In this document: piece after piece, positions 23,470 to 34,799 of the stretch
How the letters are laid out: the number at the start of each line of letters is the position of its first letter
How positions within the stretch are numbered: the stretch's first letter is position 1
Source: Halictus rubicundus
Taxonomy: Eukaryota > Arthropoda > Insecta > Hymenoptera > Halictidae
Length of the DNA stretch: 64,000 nt
Direction: 5' to 3'
Assembly: GCF_050948215.1 (NCBI RefSeq)
Contig: NC_135152.1
Location: 8,466,310 to 8,530,309 of the forward strand
Made by a program: the position numbers and the translations under genes
Notes under the pieces: model-generated
The model's database searches: none
Seen by the model: the letters and a program-made list of their open reading frames with translations, nothing else
Told to the model about the DNA's origin: nothing

Positions 23470-24734
23470 TTAGGGGTACCCATAAGCAATCAATTATTAG
23501 CAAAGAATTTGTTTTGCCTTTAGTTCTGTACCGATCGTTGAAGAGGAAACACGTATTCTTTTACAGTTTTCGGTAAAGCAGTCTGTGTTCAAAATATTCT
23601 AAAAAGTATAATTTTTTTTTACAACCCTGTAATAAAATGGCGGTGTCCGTACCTTCCGAGGATCATATTCGTCATTGCATACTTTTTCATTTTCATGCGG
23701 GATTTAATGCAACGGTAACAACAAAGAAAATTTGCGATGTTTATGGAGATGTATCGAAGGTCAACAAGTGTCAACGTTGGCTCAGAAGGTTTGCTGCTGG
23801 TGATTATGATCTCTCTGACAAAGTGGACGATCAGTTGAATTTGATAATGACACCCTAAAATCTCTTTTGGAAGCTGATCCAAAATTAACTATACAAGAAT
23901 TATTGAGAAGCCTGGGGTCCACATGGTCAATTATACAAAAGCACCTAAACGAAATGGGAATGGCATATAGGCAAGGAATATGGGTACCGCATCTACTATC
24001 TGAGGCCAAAAAGAATATTCGTCGATCAATTTGCACTTCGTTGCTATCCAGATTTCGTAGAGATCCATTTCTTAGCAGAATCGTTACCGGGGATGGAAAA
24101 TGGATTCTTTATGATAACATAAAGCGTTCCAAGCAATGGCTTTCTGCAAATCAAACCGCAATATCAACCCCTAAACCTAGCTTATCACTTAGAAAGGTGT
24201 TACTGTGTATTTAGTGGGACTGTCGTGGCGTAATTCACTTTGAGTTGTTGAAACCTGGAGAAACAGTTACTGCTGAGTTGTATTGTCAGCAATTACAACG
24301 GCTGTATTCAGAACTATTGAAAAAGAGGGCATCTTTAGTCCACAGAAAAGGTGTAATACTGCAAATTGACAATGCCCGGCCCCATACATCAAAACTCACT
24401 CGGGAAAAAAATCAAAGAATTGTAATGGGAAGTTTTACCGCACCCCCAGTACTCACCGGATATTGCTCCCTCTGACTATCATCTTTTCAGATCTCTGGAG
24501 CATTATTTAAGAAATAAAACATTCACTTCTGTAGAAGATGTAAGGAGACACCTTGAGGCATATTTTGCTTCACGAACCCTGGATTTCTATAAGAGGGGGA
24601 AATTTGCAGGAAAGATGGCAAACTGTCCTTGATAATGATGGAGATTATATAATAAATTAAGAAATAAAAACTTGAATTTACTAGAAAGTTTGTTTTAGAT
24701 TTCAAAATAATTGATTACTTATGGGCCCCCCTAA
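23470..24734 (+). mobile_element. mariner-family transposon, decayed but with both ends
   Basis: A 1265-bp element flanked by TA on both sides (23468-23469, 24735-24736). The left end reads TTAGGGGTACCCATAAG then CAATCAATTATT. The inverted right end reads TTAGGGGGGCCCATAAG then TAATCAATTATT. That makes a terminal inverted repeat of about 29 bp with few mismatches. Length, TA target site, TTAGG start and the encoded transposase all fit the mariner family of IS630/Tc1/mariner elements. Flanking DNA contains no second copy. The subfamily was not determined. Confidence 0.95.
23637..24660 (+). pseudogene. mariner transposase pseudogene
   Basis: In mariner elements this gene encodes the DNA-cutting and joining transposase. 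It starts at an ATG with the N-terminal helix-turn-helix region (HIRHCILFHFHAGFNA, KICDVYGD). Catalytic-domain motifs follow: VTGDGKWILYDN (the first Asp; Gly replaces the usual Glu), QIDNARPHTSK (second Asp), and, in another frame, SPDIAPSDYHLFRSLEHY (third Asp). So the D,D34D triad is still readable. The frame breaks near 23850, has a TAG at 24212-24214 where mariners carry Trp before WDCRG, shifts again near 24440, and once more near 24600. It resumes as QERWQTVLDNDGDY and stops at 24660. The summed length (about 340 codons) is normal. It cannot make active protein and is a relic. Confidence 0.93.
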
Positions 24735-24739
24735 TATTT

Positions 24740-25985
24740 CCGGTTAGATACGTGTCTGCAGGGGGCCGTAGTTGCACGGAGTTGCGGCCATTCGCGCGAA
24801 AGTGGCGGGATGATTTTTCCCGTCGAGAACGGGAAATAATCTACGGCAGTGTTTACAAAAGGGCATCATTTTCTCGAGGCCTCGTTTCCGCGGTGCGTGC
24901 AACAGAACGCGACCCCTGAGATCGTAAAACGACAGCTTCTCTTATTTCTTTCGGCTAATGTGCAGGTTCCCGGCGAGTTTTTGCGAGCACGTAAGAAATT
25001 GCGGCTCGCGTGCGCGCTATCGGCACAGCTCGGCCGGCCCAGGAACGCTCGATTATAAATAAAAGGAGAAAAAAAAAAAAAGAAAATTGTTTCACACAGG
25101 CTCGCTCGCCGGTGTTCTCGAACGTTCTCTAACAGCGCGGCGGTCGAAGCTGATCGAAGCTCCGTCTTCGTCGGCCGTGGCCAACTAGGGACGTCACTCT
25201 ACTTTTTTATATTTACTTTTTTTTTTTACATCCACAAACATCCCGTCCAACGTTTCGTTGGAAATTGATTCGTCTGTATCGGGCCAGCCATCTCGAGAAA
25301 TTTAAACAGCACCGCCGGTTCCAATCTCGTTCCTGGTTCTACCGCTCGCTCCCCCCCCCCCCCCCCACGCGAATATCAAGCAAACGGTGCGTACAGAGGA
25401 CTCGGAGGGAGAAACTTCTTGTTCAAAGGGCGACTCCCAGGTACGAGGGGCGAAACTATCCTCGCGAACAAACTGAATATTTAGTTCGGGAGACACTTAA
25501 CTGCGATCGATTTAATTAAGCTCGCCAACACTACCTGTCTCCCCTTCCCGCTCTCACCGGTTACAGTCCCTCGTTGCACGGCCGTGTGCACAAGGAAAAA
25601 GTTCGCTGCCGGTTAACAGTCCCGAGCGGACGAATATGAGAAAAGTCGGGCGTGCTTCAAAGTTGCATTCGGAAAGCGCGCGGCGCGCCACGGACTCGCG
25701 TGACCCGAATAGACCCGCTTCACAGCCCGCTACGGCCCGCTCCAGGCCACTCGCGAACCGGAGCACTTTCGCCGCAGACCATTCTTCCGCGGAACGCTGA
25801 AAAGCGGGGCGTCAACCGGCGAAAAGCCTGATTGAAATAAATGGCGGTGGCCGCCGCCGCTCGCGAACACTATATCCGGCCAAAGGCGGGGCACCGTGTC
25901 GCGAATCGGGAATCTGACCGAGCGAAACTCGAAATGGACGGTTTCGCTGCGTTCAACATAAATACGAGCGATATGGAACACCGTA
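24740..25985. other. CpG-rich gene-free interval
   Basis: CpG-rich DNA with a poly-A tract near 25066-25082 and short frames that are Arg-rich on both strands. No domain, tRNA or repeat terminus was recognised. It could contain regulatory DNA, but nothing specific supports that. Confidence 0.4.
25350..25367. repeat. Poly-C tract
   Basis: A run of about 17 consecutive C, prone to sequencing or assembly length errors. Confidence 0.95.
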
Positions 25986-25997
25986 AGATCTCTTTGA

Positions 25998-26239
25998 CCC
26001 CTTGTACTATAATGTCGCGTCAGACTCGTGATGAAGACTTCGAACAGAATTTCCTACATACGTATATTATTAATTTCCTTTAAATTGAAATGAAATTCTA
26101 TTACATCGTAGTCGACATTTAGCCATTACAGAACACGTGGTTGTACAATAAACATAAATTTTCTATTTTTCCTAGTAGATTATAGGCGTCAAAGAAGTTG
26201 TAATCATTGTAATCATAAAGTAAATGGCAGTACAAGGGG
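25998..26239. mobile_element. piggyBac-like MITE with TTGA flanks
   Basis: The left end is CCCCTTGTACTATAATG and the inverted right end is CCCCTTGTACTGCCAT, a terminal inverted repeat of about 13 bp. Both flanks are TTGA (25994-25997, 26240-26243) instead of the canonical TTAA. The block GTCAGACTCGTGATGAAGA and the following AACAGAATTTCC recur at 48.97 kb. The element is 242 bp and noncoding. Confidence 0.75.
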
Positions 26240-26244
26240 TTGAG

Positions 26245-28895
26245 GGGTTATTCTGGTTTTCGAGGAAGTTTTTGCACGGATTGTTAGGAATTTTTGTCAG
26301 AGAAACTGTCGAACCTTTTGCATCGGGATTTTGCTCACATATTTATTGGTGTTTGAACTACATCCGTGATTTTTTTCAAAGAAAAATAATCAAAACTACG
26401 TGGATTATATAGTTAGTTATAGAGTATGTTCTGAAAAACACGATTTCGGGCTTTCTATCAGTGTGGAACAAAAAAATTAAGTTGTTTATTAATCAATATG
26501 AACCTAGTCATGTTTCGAACCAAAATAAATGAAAAATGTTGATTATTTACAAAATGACGACACTTCGAATTCAAATCGCCGACTTTTTAATATTTTTCTA
26601 CCTTCAGCACGACAAAAAAAAATATGAACATGTGATAGTAAGTATAAAATAGCATTTTTGAGATTTGTCTTTATATTATTATCAGCTGGTTCAAATGATT
26701 AAAGAATGAAATAACTATTTGGTTCTTGTAGCTCGCACTTGTTGCAGATAATTTTTATTTTGAATAAAAGGGTCCGCGAGGTTCAGCGAGCGAGGTTGTA
26801 GAAATTAGAAGATTCCATGATGGCGAGCAAAATGTTTCGGCCAGTTAAATCGGCGATTCGCAACACTATGAACAGCGGGTTATTACAAACCGCGAATGTG
26901 TGTTTTTTTCTACGTTTTGGACGACTCGACGGCACGGCCGCCATCGTGCGCCCAATTTTTATTTCCGGCTGCAGCGTGCTCCTCGAACTTCGATTAAATC
27001 GACGTTCCGTGAATGGAACGAGGCAAATGGTACCACCGGATACGTTTCGCGATGAAATTCGAGGCTGTTCGGTCGTGCTTTCGGGAATCGAACGAGGCGA
27101 AAGTCTCCGGCCACGAAGTTTCGAGGAGAATTCTAAATGCGGTCTCCTTCGGAGCTGCCGTTTTCGGGAATAATAAAACCGAACGAGTGGAAAGACTGAG
27201 AATTAGAAACTTTCGCCTGTTGGCCCGGAGGGTTACCGAGTCGTTTGTCTGACTTCGCAGTCCCCAATTTCTCCAAAACTGGTGGGAATAAGCCTGCGCG
27301 AAGTACGTCTGAATCGTTATGGCTTCAATTTAATCACGTTTCCTCGCCGAGAAAATTGATATATCTCTCTTTCGCTCATTCTACGTTGGCAAGTATCCTA
27401 ATTAACCAGTTTAACACTCTAATGCGTGATAACGCACCATACTTACGGTACAAATGCTGCTTAATAACGTCATGTAATGTGCCAAACTGGTAAACGTGCA
27501 AGCAATATTTTATAAAAAAAAAGGAAGCTAAATTTAATGTAAAATACTCTTAAGTGAGACTTCGAACACTTTTCGAAATAGGAAGCAATTCGTAAATTAA
27601 ACAAAAAATATTTACGATATTTACTGTAGGAAGGTCATTCAAAATTTCCAAAATAAAAGACTCAGCAGAGTTTAGTGTAGTTTCGCGCTATTTTTAAGTT
27701 AGTTATAACATTAGCGAGGCAAAAGACGTTTCTTTTAAACTCCGTTTCCCAAAATATTTTTTAAAACGACATTTCGCATGAGTGGTGCGTCTCGGGTAGC
27801 AGACATTAGGATACAGAAACATAAATGACACGGCTAACCACGATTTCACAACCATAACGTCTTTCGTCTTCCGTCTTTGCCGTATGGTATCGTGCGCTTC
27901 CGCGACCGTTACATAAACGTTTCAGAGTGAAGATCGATTCTAGAACCTGCTGGTGATCGAAGATGGCGAAAAAAACGTCTCGTTATGCAATAGGAAGTTT
28001 CAAGTAGATCATCGCGCATGGTCGCTCGGAGCTCCGTGGACAGGAAAGGCAGCGACGATCAATGGTGAATAAATAACACATTACGATAAAAATATCAGTG
28101 AAATTGAAGGATGTCCTATCGATTTCCAATCTGTTACGTCTGCAGATCAAACACGTTTCACGCCCGACTAAGAAAACATTTCTCGAACGTTTGTTTCCCT
28201 TCGTTTGGTTGCTCTTTTTTTTTTAGAGGGGCGCGTTTAACCGGTTCGGAGTACTTCGACGGGAAAACCGTGGAAAAACAGGGTATTGTTTGCCGCATTA
28301 TAATTCCCATATAATAATGAAAGGAGACCGGAGCAAGACCCACCGGCAAAAAGCAAACTTCAATCGTCTTGAATCGTTAATTTTCGTTCCCCGGCCGTCT
28401 TCGTCGTGCCGCCAACTAAAACAGGCCAGTCTTTCTGACAAATAACAGACCTTAAAGTTCCCAGCAGTTCCCCGTATTCAAAGGTTTTTCGTGTAGTTTG
28501 TGCTCGCGGCCGTGACTGCGAATCCCCCAGCCAGGCTGCAGTGTCTTGGGAGAGAAGGGAACTCTTAGTGCTCCGCTTCCTGTCAACACCGCCATTTTAC
28601 TTTGCCATTAATTTGTCGCGGTGCTGGCACGAATTGCTGTTTGACTTCGTTAGTAATTGCCACAATTCATGCTACGTAACAAGAACTTCTTTCAACCGGC
28701 CGGAACATTGTCGAACGGAAAGATACAATCTTCAACAACTTCGTGACCCTTTGAACCCCGCCAAGCCGTAACAGCAATAAATTTCTATTTAACCTTTTGT
28801 TTCGTACACCGTGTTATATGCAAATTCGAACTTGCGTGAACGTTCGCGGTCTAATTACTCTGTTGCATGCCGAAAGAGATCGATTTAGCGGATTC
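26245..28895. other. Gene-free interval
   Basis: Alternating AT-rich (26250-26770, 27400-27770) and CpG-rich (26900-27240, 28400-28700) DNA with short domainless frames. No repeat family from elsewhere in the window was recognised here. Confidence 0.4.
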
Positions 28896-28899
28896 AATA

Positions 28900-29139
28900 C
28901 AGGGAATTCGCGATATATGTCGCCGAGGTCTGCATGATAATTGAACATTTTAACATTGACTTTGACTAATAAAATATAGGACGAATGTATTTACACTTCT
29001 CGGCGACCAAGGCCTCGGCGGCTCTTCTTTCCTTTCATCGCTTTTCTTTTCTACGGTCGGCGCGGATCAAAGAATAGTGACGCCTGAAGAATAAACGACA
29101 TCAAGACCCGTGTTGCTGACATATATCGCGAATTCACTG
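28900..29139 (+). mobile_element. TA-flanked MITE, copy 8 with rearranged interior
   Basis: A 240-bp copy flanked by TA (28898-28899, 29140-29141). It starts CAGGGAATTCGCGATATATG and ends CGCGAATTCACTG. The first 40 bp match the main family (GTCGCCGAGGTCTGCATGAT). An unfamiliar AT-rich segment follows, then TTACACTTCTCGGCGACC, CTACGGTCGGCGCGGATCAA and ACCCGTGTTGCTGACATAT. It therefore joins main-family ends to an interior related to the TTTGATCC/CGTAGAA variants. Confidence 0.8.
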
Positions 29140-29269
29140 TACCGACTATTATTTTAATCAGTATGCACTGCCCGTAGAAATAAGCGGACTTTGCCAAAAG
29201 TTTTTCAGATGAAACAAATACACCAAATTCTTTTAATGGCGAATTCAAATTTAATTACAAAAATTCAAC

Positions 29270-29476
29270 GAGTACGGCTAACGCGTCTGACCATGACCGA
29301 CCGATACTACTTACACCGGGGCACGCGAATCGGACGAACCGTCAGACTGATTTTTCTCCAAAAAGGAGCGTTAAACAAAAAAATGTTATTCCTTCGTTTC
29401 GACTTATCTCTCCATGTAGAATTCGCCCCGTCGTTTGTGCCACGACTTCAGGAGCATCCTGTGTGTTATACACTCA
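29270..29476 (+). repeat. Core-repeat family, partial copy
   Basis: The core at 29283-29311 reads GCGTCTGACCATGACCGACC then GATACTACTT. GGGGCACGCGAATCGG, TTATTCCTTCGTTTCGACTT and CATGTAGAATTCGCCCCG follow, in the same order as the 11.1-kb copy. The right edge is near GCATCCTGTGTG, close to a CAGGATGC-type terminus. Confidence 0.55.
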
Positions 29477-29969
29477 TTGAAACACGATGCAATCGTAAGC
29501 AACTATTTCAGTTTTTCGTGTTACGGTTACCCATTAGTTAGATTCGCGACAGTGAATCGATCGAACGCCGATAAATTCCGGCACAGTCGACAAATCGGTC
29601 GAACCTGATCTTGATCAGGCGCCCAGCAACGACGCGAATAGAATTCAATCGGGCGTACACGCGTTCGCGGACAATTCGCAGGGGCGTAACTCCGTCGGCG
29701 GCCGGCACTTCCGCGTAAAGAGATCAGCAACTAAATAATAAAGCTGGCTCGTATATAGTCAGTTCTCATATGACTCTTGTGAATAAAGTATCTCCTCCTG
29801 TCGTTTCCCAAGCCCCGGTTTACGCCAGTGTCAGAGAATGCGGGGTCGGGAGGAAGAACTTTGATCAAACTTTTCCCGCGCCATCTTCTTCCCCCGTTTC
29901 CTTCCACTTGCTCTCCTTTTCCGCATGCTCGCAGCCTCTCTCTTTCGCCGACTTTCTCTCATGTATATA

Positions 29970-30727
29970 CAGGGTGTCCCACGCAATTCCGCCCGGCAAT
30001 AACTTTTAACCTCGTGCCGACGAAGCTGGGTAAAAGACAACAACTGTTTGTACTTCGTTTGGACGGCGTGTGCACATTTTTCTGAATAATTTAAGCGTCT
30101 GAGCTTTACCAGCAGGCCGCAGATATTATGCGTTTATAACAAAAAAACGAGTAGATCGAATGCAAACGGTAAAAACATTCAGGGAACTTGAAAATACTTT
30201 TGTGATATTTCCAGCTTAGCACGATCATTAAGAAAAGATATGTCTTTTTGTTTTCATAGACATTTATTTGTATAGGTAGCGTCTGTGCTATTTTTATTTT
30301 TATTTTCAAGTGTGTCACGTCATACGTCAGTGTCATACATCAATATCAATGTTTACAATTTATTGTATGCGTGTTTACAGTTATTAGTCAAGGTTCAAGA
30401 ACATTTCTTGAAACCCAGGGGGGATCATGTCATCGTTATTTCACTATTTACATCACGTGTCCTACTATTATGAATTTTTCGTACTCTAGGTCACGTGAAG
30501 GTCATAATATTACAGGTCGTTGGATTCGTCTTGACCTTGGCTATCATATAGCAATAATAAAAACACATCATTCTATTTAGAAAAAACTTCGACGACCTTG
30601 AAATCTCGGAAAATATAAGCTTGAACAAATTTTTCGCCTATCATAATATTTCCTCCTCTGAGCCAGCTAATGTTTTCCTCTGATATTTTTATCTACCGTA
30701 GATGGTCGAGTTAGGCGAGACACCCTG
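29970..30727. mobile_element. CAGGGTGTC-ended noncoding element
   Basis: The left end is CAGGGTGTCCCACGC and the inverted right end is CAGGGTGTCTCGCC. Both are preceded or followed by TA, which itself sits in a TATA context. The element is 758 bp, AT-rich inside and has no transposase. It carries AGGTCA at 30488-30493, AAGGTCA at 30498-30504, TGACCTTG at 30532-30539 and CGACCTTGA near 30594. The superfamily is unknown to me. TA duplications with CAGGGTG ends fit a non-autonomous DNA transposon. Confidence 0.65.
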
Positions 30728-30729
30728 TA

Positions 30730-31670
30730 TAAATGGAACAAAATGGGCGAATTTTCCCCCTCAGAAACGTACGTAGACACATATGAAAGAAAGTGCACCG
30801 TTCAATAAAATAAACGTGTGTCATCGGTTCTCGAAAAATTACCACCGCGCACATACTTTTCAGCGGCGGTGTACGGTCTTTCTCGCGCAGCCTCTCGAGA
30901 TTAGAAAAACGTCGCGTCTGCTCGCGACGCCTTTGCGCCAGGAGGACCAATAGACAACCGTGGGATGTGTTCCTATGATTCTCGACTTCTCCGCTTTCAT
31001 TCCATTTCTCCATTTCCCGTCCCCGTCTGTCCGCTCGCCTCCGATTCGTCTCTTTCAGTGGTCCAGGTAGAACGCGCGCGAAACTTTCGCCGGCGGGTAC
31101 GGAACGAAAGAAAAGAAAAGAAAGAAAGAAAGACGGAGAACGGAGGAAAACGGCGCGGGGAGGGAGGGGGTAGAGGAAAAACGAGACCCGCTGACTTCTG
31201 CTACTTCGTAAAGTAGACTTTGCGCGAGAGTTCGCTCCCCGTCTGGGTCGAAATTTAAGGCCGATGGTCACGATTATTCTAATGGCGCTTCCGGTACGCT
31301 TTCCTTTATTGATCGACGTCCAGCAGTTACCGTTAATCGATCGCGCGTTCCCAAATGCACCGCAATTCTTCTCCGCGTCGAGCTTCGACGTTCGAGCACC
31401 GAGCCGTGTAACAGATGAACAATCCTCACAGTTGCGGAACAATTCTTTTTTTTTTTCTAGTACTGCGTACCCGAATAAATTTCTGCCGTTCACTAATAGA
31501 CGTCGAGAACAATACCGCTTGCGTGTAATTTCAGGTGGTGTGCCATACGTGCGTACCATAAACAAGCTTCAAGACTTAGTATGCGACATCTGAGTCCAGC
31601 GTAAACAGCAGGTGCTCTCATTAGTGAATACGTGGGGATGATTCACACGTTCAGTTTTAAATTAATATTG
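30730..31670. other. Gene-free interval with a long chance frame
   Basis: A 284-codon frame (minus, 30711-31565) crosses a purine-rich tract (31100-31170) and runs into the end of the transposable element at 30727. Its Arg/Ser/Phe-rich translation has no domain. I consider it chance. Confidence 0.45.
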
Positions 31671-31678
31671 TCTTTATA

Positions 31679-31860
31679 CAGTGATTTCTCTGTATATGTC
31701 GCCAAGGCCTGGATGATAAACGTCGCGGAATCATCCCCGCTACCGCAGGGTATACCTCGGATGCCGAGGAGTGTAAACATAACACGGCTCGAACATGTCT
31801 CCTGGACGATACATGACGCTGGAAAGACCCGTGTCGTTGACATATATCGAGAACTCACTG
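31679..31860 (+). mobile_element. TA-flanked pogo/Tigger-like MITE, copy 9
   Basis: A 182-bp copy with perfect TA flanks (31677-31678, 31861-31862). It starts CAGTGATTTCTCTGTATATG and ends CGAGAACTCACTG. The GAGGGGCCGCGAAGCTCGAG segment is deleted after the central GCAGGGTATACCTCGG. Confidence 0.92.
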
Positions 31861-31869
31861 TATGTCGAG

Positions 31870-33010
31870 TTTTGCCATTGCATTTCGTTTTATTACGGTT
31901 GCCTCGATAATTGCAGGGACCTGGACACTTGCAGGCTTTTTGAATCCTATTTCGCGCAACTACCGAGGCTCTACTGTAATCGCTGGGCGGACATAAAGAA
32001 AAACAACATTCGCACGGATCGAATTGAGTAACCTCTTCCTTTTCGAAATCGGTTCGAGGGAGGATCGAAAAAATATTCCCGACGATTCTCGTGTCACTGA
32101 TTTTTTTTTATTGAAGTTACAAAGACAACGAGACAAGCGCGTCAGTGACGCGTTGTTTTTCATCCCCGGAGGAGATCCGAGAGCTTCCAACACCATCATC
32201 CGCGCGTGAATGCATAATAAATTCCTCTCTCTCTCTCTCTCTCTCTGGGATAGTGCGCGAGTTTGCCAGAGAATGGCCGGTTGCTAGGGCTAGCTACAGG
32301 TCTCCTGTAAGGAATTGACCCCGAAGAGATGGACCCGGGCTAGGCGGAATAAGAAAAACATGAGGAGGGATGCCCCGGTTGCTAACCACGGAAATCTGAC
32401 CCGGTTGATAAGGTGCTCATTCATACCGCTGCGAGTATTGAATGCGAAGTCATGATCCGGTCGTGGTATCGTAAGATGTCGCTGAAGATTGGTATTTATG
32501 AACCTAGAATTCCTATCATTTTACAGGACGACTGGTTCTTAACGAGTGAGCTGCGGATCTTTATGAAAAATAAAAATTGTTTTCCCACGTAGCAATCGAG
32601 CAAAATAATTTTTAATTTTAATTCTTATTTTGCACTTATACTTACTTACTTCGAGTTATTTTATTTTATTTCATTTTGGTTTAATTAAGACAAATGCGGA
32701 ACTGTTTCGAAATGATTTACTTGAATTTCGAACAAAATAAGTCAGTTGAAATAATTCGTTCCAAGCGAAATACGCTGAAATAAAATGCCAATTTGAAAAT
32801 GTACAGGTTAAAAAGTCAGGATTAATAACAAATTTCATGAAAAATCCATTGGGCTGCATCTAACAGCACATCTACCAGAAGGAATATATATATATGAAAA
32901 ACTAGCCACGTTTTAAAACTAGAAATTACGTGATCATGGCGTGAATATTTCATATATTTTTTCGCGAGACGACGACTGACAAGTTATGAGATTACGCGAA
33001 TACCAGTATG
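31870..33010. other. Gene-free interval
   Basis: No gene. A (CT)n microsatellite lies at 32225-32246. At 32545-32862 a TGAGCTGCGGATCTTTATG word and, inverted, ATGCAGCCCAATGG with GATTTTTCATG suggest an old relative of the hAT-like MITE, too diverged to call. Confidence 0.35.
32225..32246. repeat. (CT)n microsatellite
   Basis: About 11 CT units. Confidence 0.95.
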
Positions 33011-33019
33011 TGTAATAAG

Positions 33020-33215
33020 TAGACTGCGGATGTTTATGCAATTTCAAATTTTTGTAGACATATTTTAATACAATGAAATGAAATCCTATTTTTCATGGGA
33101 ACCGCCTCTGCGGATCCAAAACAAATCAAAATCGTACTAAAGTCTATTCAATTTTGTATTACAGCACTTTCTGAAAATGTTCATAAGCCATAAACGCATA
33201 AAGATCCGCAGTCTA
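33020..33215. mobile_element. hAT-like MITE, best-preserved copy
   Basis: A 196-bp element with terminal inverted repeats TAGACTGCGGATGTTTATGC and, inverted from the right, TAGACTGCGGATCTTTATGC (one mismatch in 20). It is flanked by a perfect 8-bp direct repeat GTAATAAG (33012-33019 and 33216-33223). An 8-bp duplication with TAG-type termini is characteristic of the hAT superfamily. It is noncoding, so it would depend on a transposase encoded elsewhere. Confidence 0.88.
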
Positions 33216-33229
33216 GTAATAAGAATGTT

Positions 33230-34330
33230 AACAATAATTGTAGCTCTGACGCGCAACGGAGACAATCGTTGACACACACGCGGAATGAACACCAGCCCTA
33301 TTGTTCGAACGCTACAATAGAAAGTAAAACCCACGAGCCGGTTTTTCTCTCTTTCGAAAATACAATGCCCGTGTCAAAAGAAGATTTTCCGCGTAATATT
33401 AATCGAGACATCGTGCATAGGTTATTGTCCCCGTTGGAGCACATCTGTTCCCGGACAAAAGCTAGACACCAAAATATCGGCGGTGTTCATTTGAAATTCG
33501 CAATAAAAACCGGTAACAATCGGCGATACCGTTCGCGAGCGGGAATCACAGCGGCGGGAACGGGGTGTGATCGATCGGCGAGTGTACCTAGGCACGGGAC
33601 GCGATTCGTGACAGATTAATAAGCTGCTAATCCCCGATGATCTCTCGTCAGAACGATTCGTGACGTTCGAGCGCCGCTCGGTGACGAGCGATTTCCCTCC
33701 GAAAATATTCGAATCGGTTATCGGAGGGATGTTTATTCGATTCGCTCCGGAAAACAGGCCGCTCCGAAGCGTCGAAACACCACCGCCTGTTCTCCGTTGT
33801 CGCTCGCATTCTGTACACGCCTCGCTGTGGCGCGAAATCCACCGACGAAAAAAAGGACAGAAACGGCGAAGGAAAAAAGCGTAGAAATCATGAGGGGTGT
33901 GGAGGGGTGGGAGATGGGGGCCGACGATGAAGCTCATCGAACACACCGACGGCACGGAATCGAATTCCGCACGCTCGCTTGGCAACGCGCGACGAGAGAA
34001 ATCATTCCCGGAATTGCCGGATACGCCGGTTCGTCACGCGCTCATCCCGACAATCACGGAAATACAGAGACGTCGGGGGATCACCCCGACGCGACAAGCG
34101 GCCTCATTTTTCAGCGCTTCGCGTTATTGCAGGCCCGCCTTATCCCATAGGCACACCTCAGGCGAACTGCCCGGCTTCCTGTGACAAATTTCGGGAACAA
34201 ATTTTGCCGCTTCAAGATAGGGAATTTACAAGGCTTTCGGTTTCTCTTATTCCGGTATATTTCTTATTCCAGTAAATCTCTAGACGTGGTTGATGTTGTT
34301 TGAGAGAGACGTAAGAGGAAAAAAGTTGAG
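33230..34330. other. CpG-rich gene-free interval
   Basis: Overlapping frames of 116-187 codons on both strands (33269-34275) give Arg/Ser/Thr-rich products without domains. Several frames being open over the same bases is typical of CpG-rich DNA low in TA-containing stop codons. No gene is called. Confidence 0.4.
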
Positions 34331-34334
34331 GACG

Positions 34335-34528
34335 CTATGCTCTATACATGTCGCCAAGGCCTGGGTAATAAACGTCGCGGAATTATCCTCACCACCGTAG
34401 GGTATATATACCCCGTGAGGGGCCTTGCACATCGAGGACCGTAAACATAACGCGGCTCGGGTATGTCTCCTGCACGATACACGACGCTGGCGAGACCCGT
34501 GTTGTTCACATATATCGAGAATTCACTG
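34335..34528 (+). mobile_element. TA-MITE copy 10, abutting a CAGGGTG element
   Basis: The left terminus is eroded (CTATGCTCTATACATG). The body is typical (CGCCAAGGCCTGGGTAATAA, GAGGGGCCTTG, GGCTCGGGTATGTCTCC) and the right end CGAGAATTCACTG is intact. It is followed by TATA and then directly by CAGGGTGGTCC at 34533. Confidence 0.85.
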
Positions 34529-34532
34529 TATA

Positions 34533-34795
34533 CAGGGTGGTCCTATTAAGTAAGGCCACCGAAATATCTCTTTAGGTTATTGTGATGCAAAAAATATTTG
34601 TTATGTAATGTGCACGGTGTCGATGGACCAAATATTTTGAAAGAATATTTTTTTCCGAAGGTAATTTTTTCGGAGTTGTCAAGGTCATCGGAATTTTTTA
34701 ATACACAACTACATCTCTTTTTTATTGCATCGTGTAACTGATCGAAAAGTACAACCACGTATGTATAATAACATGACCTTGAAATGACCTTGGTC
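34533..34795 (+). repeat. CAGGGTGG-ended repeat, left part
   Basis: It begins CAGGGTGGTCCTATTAAG immediately after TATA. It carries a perfect TCAAGGTCA at 34679-34687, its inverse TGACCTTGA at 34774-34782, and TGACCTTGG at 34785-34793. The 758-bp element at 29970 carries similar AGGTCA-type sites. No opposite terminus was found, so the right limit is arbitrary. Confidence 0.45.
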
Positions 34796-34799
34796 TTCG

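Noticed and set aside
30711..31565. Longest open frame (284 codons, minus strand)
   Set aside because: It begins downstream of a purine-rich tract, runs into the end of a CAGGGTG element and encodes a biased Arg/Ser/Phe sequence with no domain. There is no sign of a start context or splice structure.
33422..34275. Several 95-187-codon frames open on both strands
   Set aside because: Simultaneous openness in overlapping frames in CpG-rich DNA indicates low stop-codon density, not coding. No domain was recognised.
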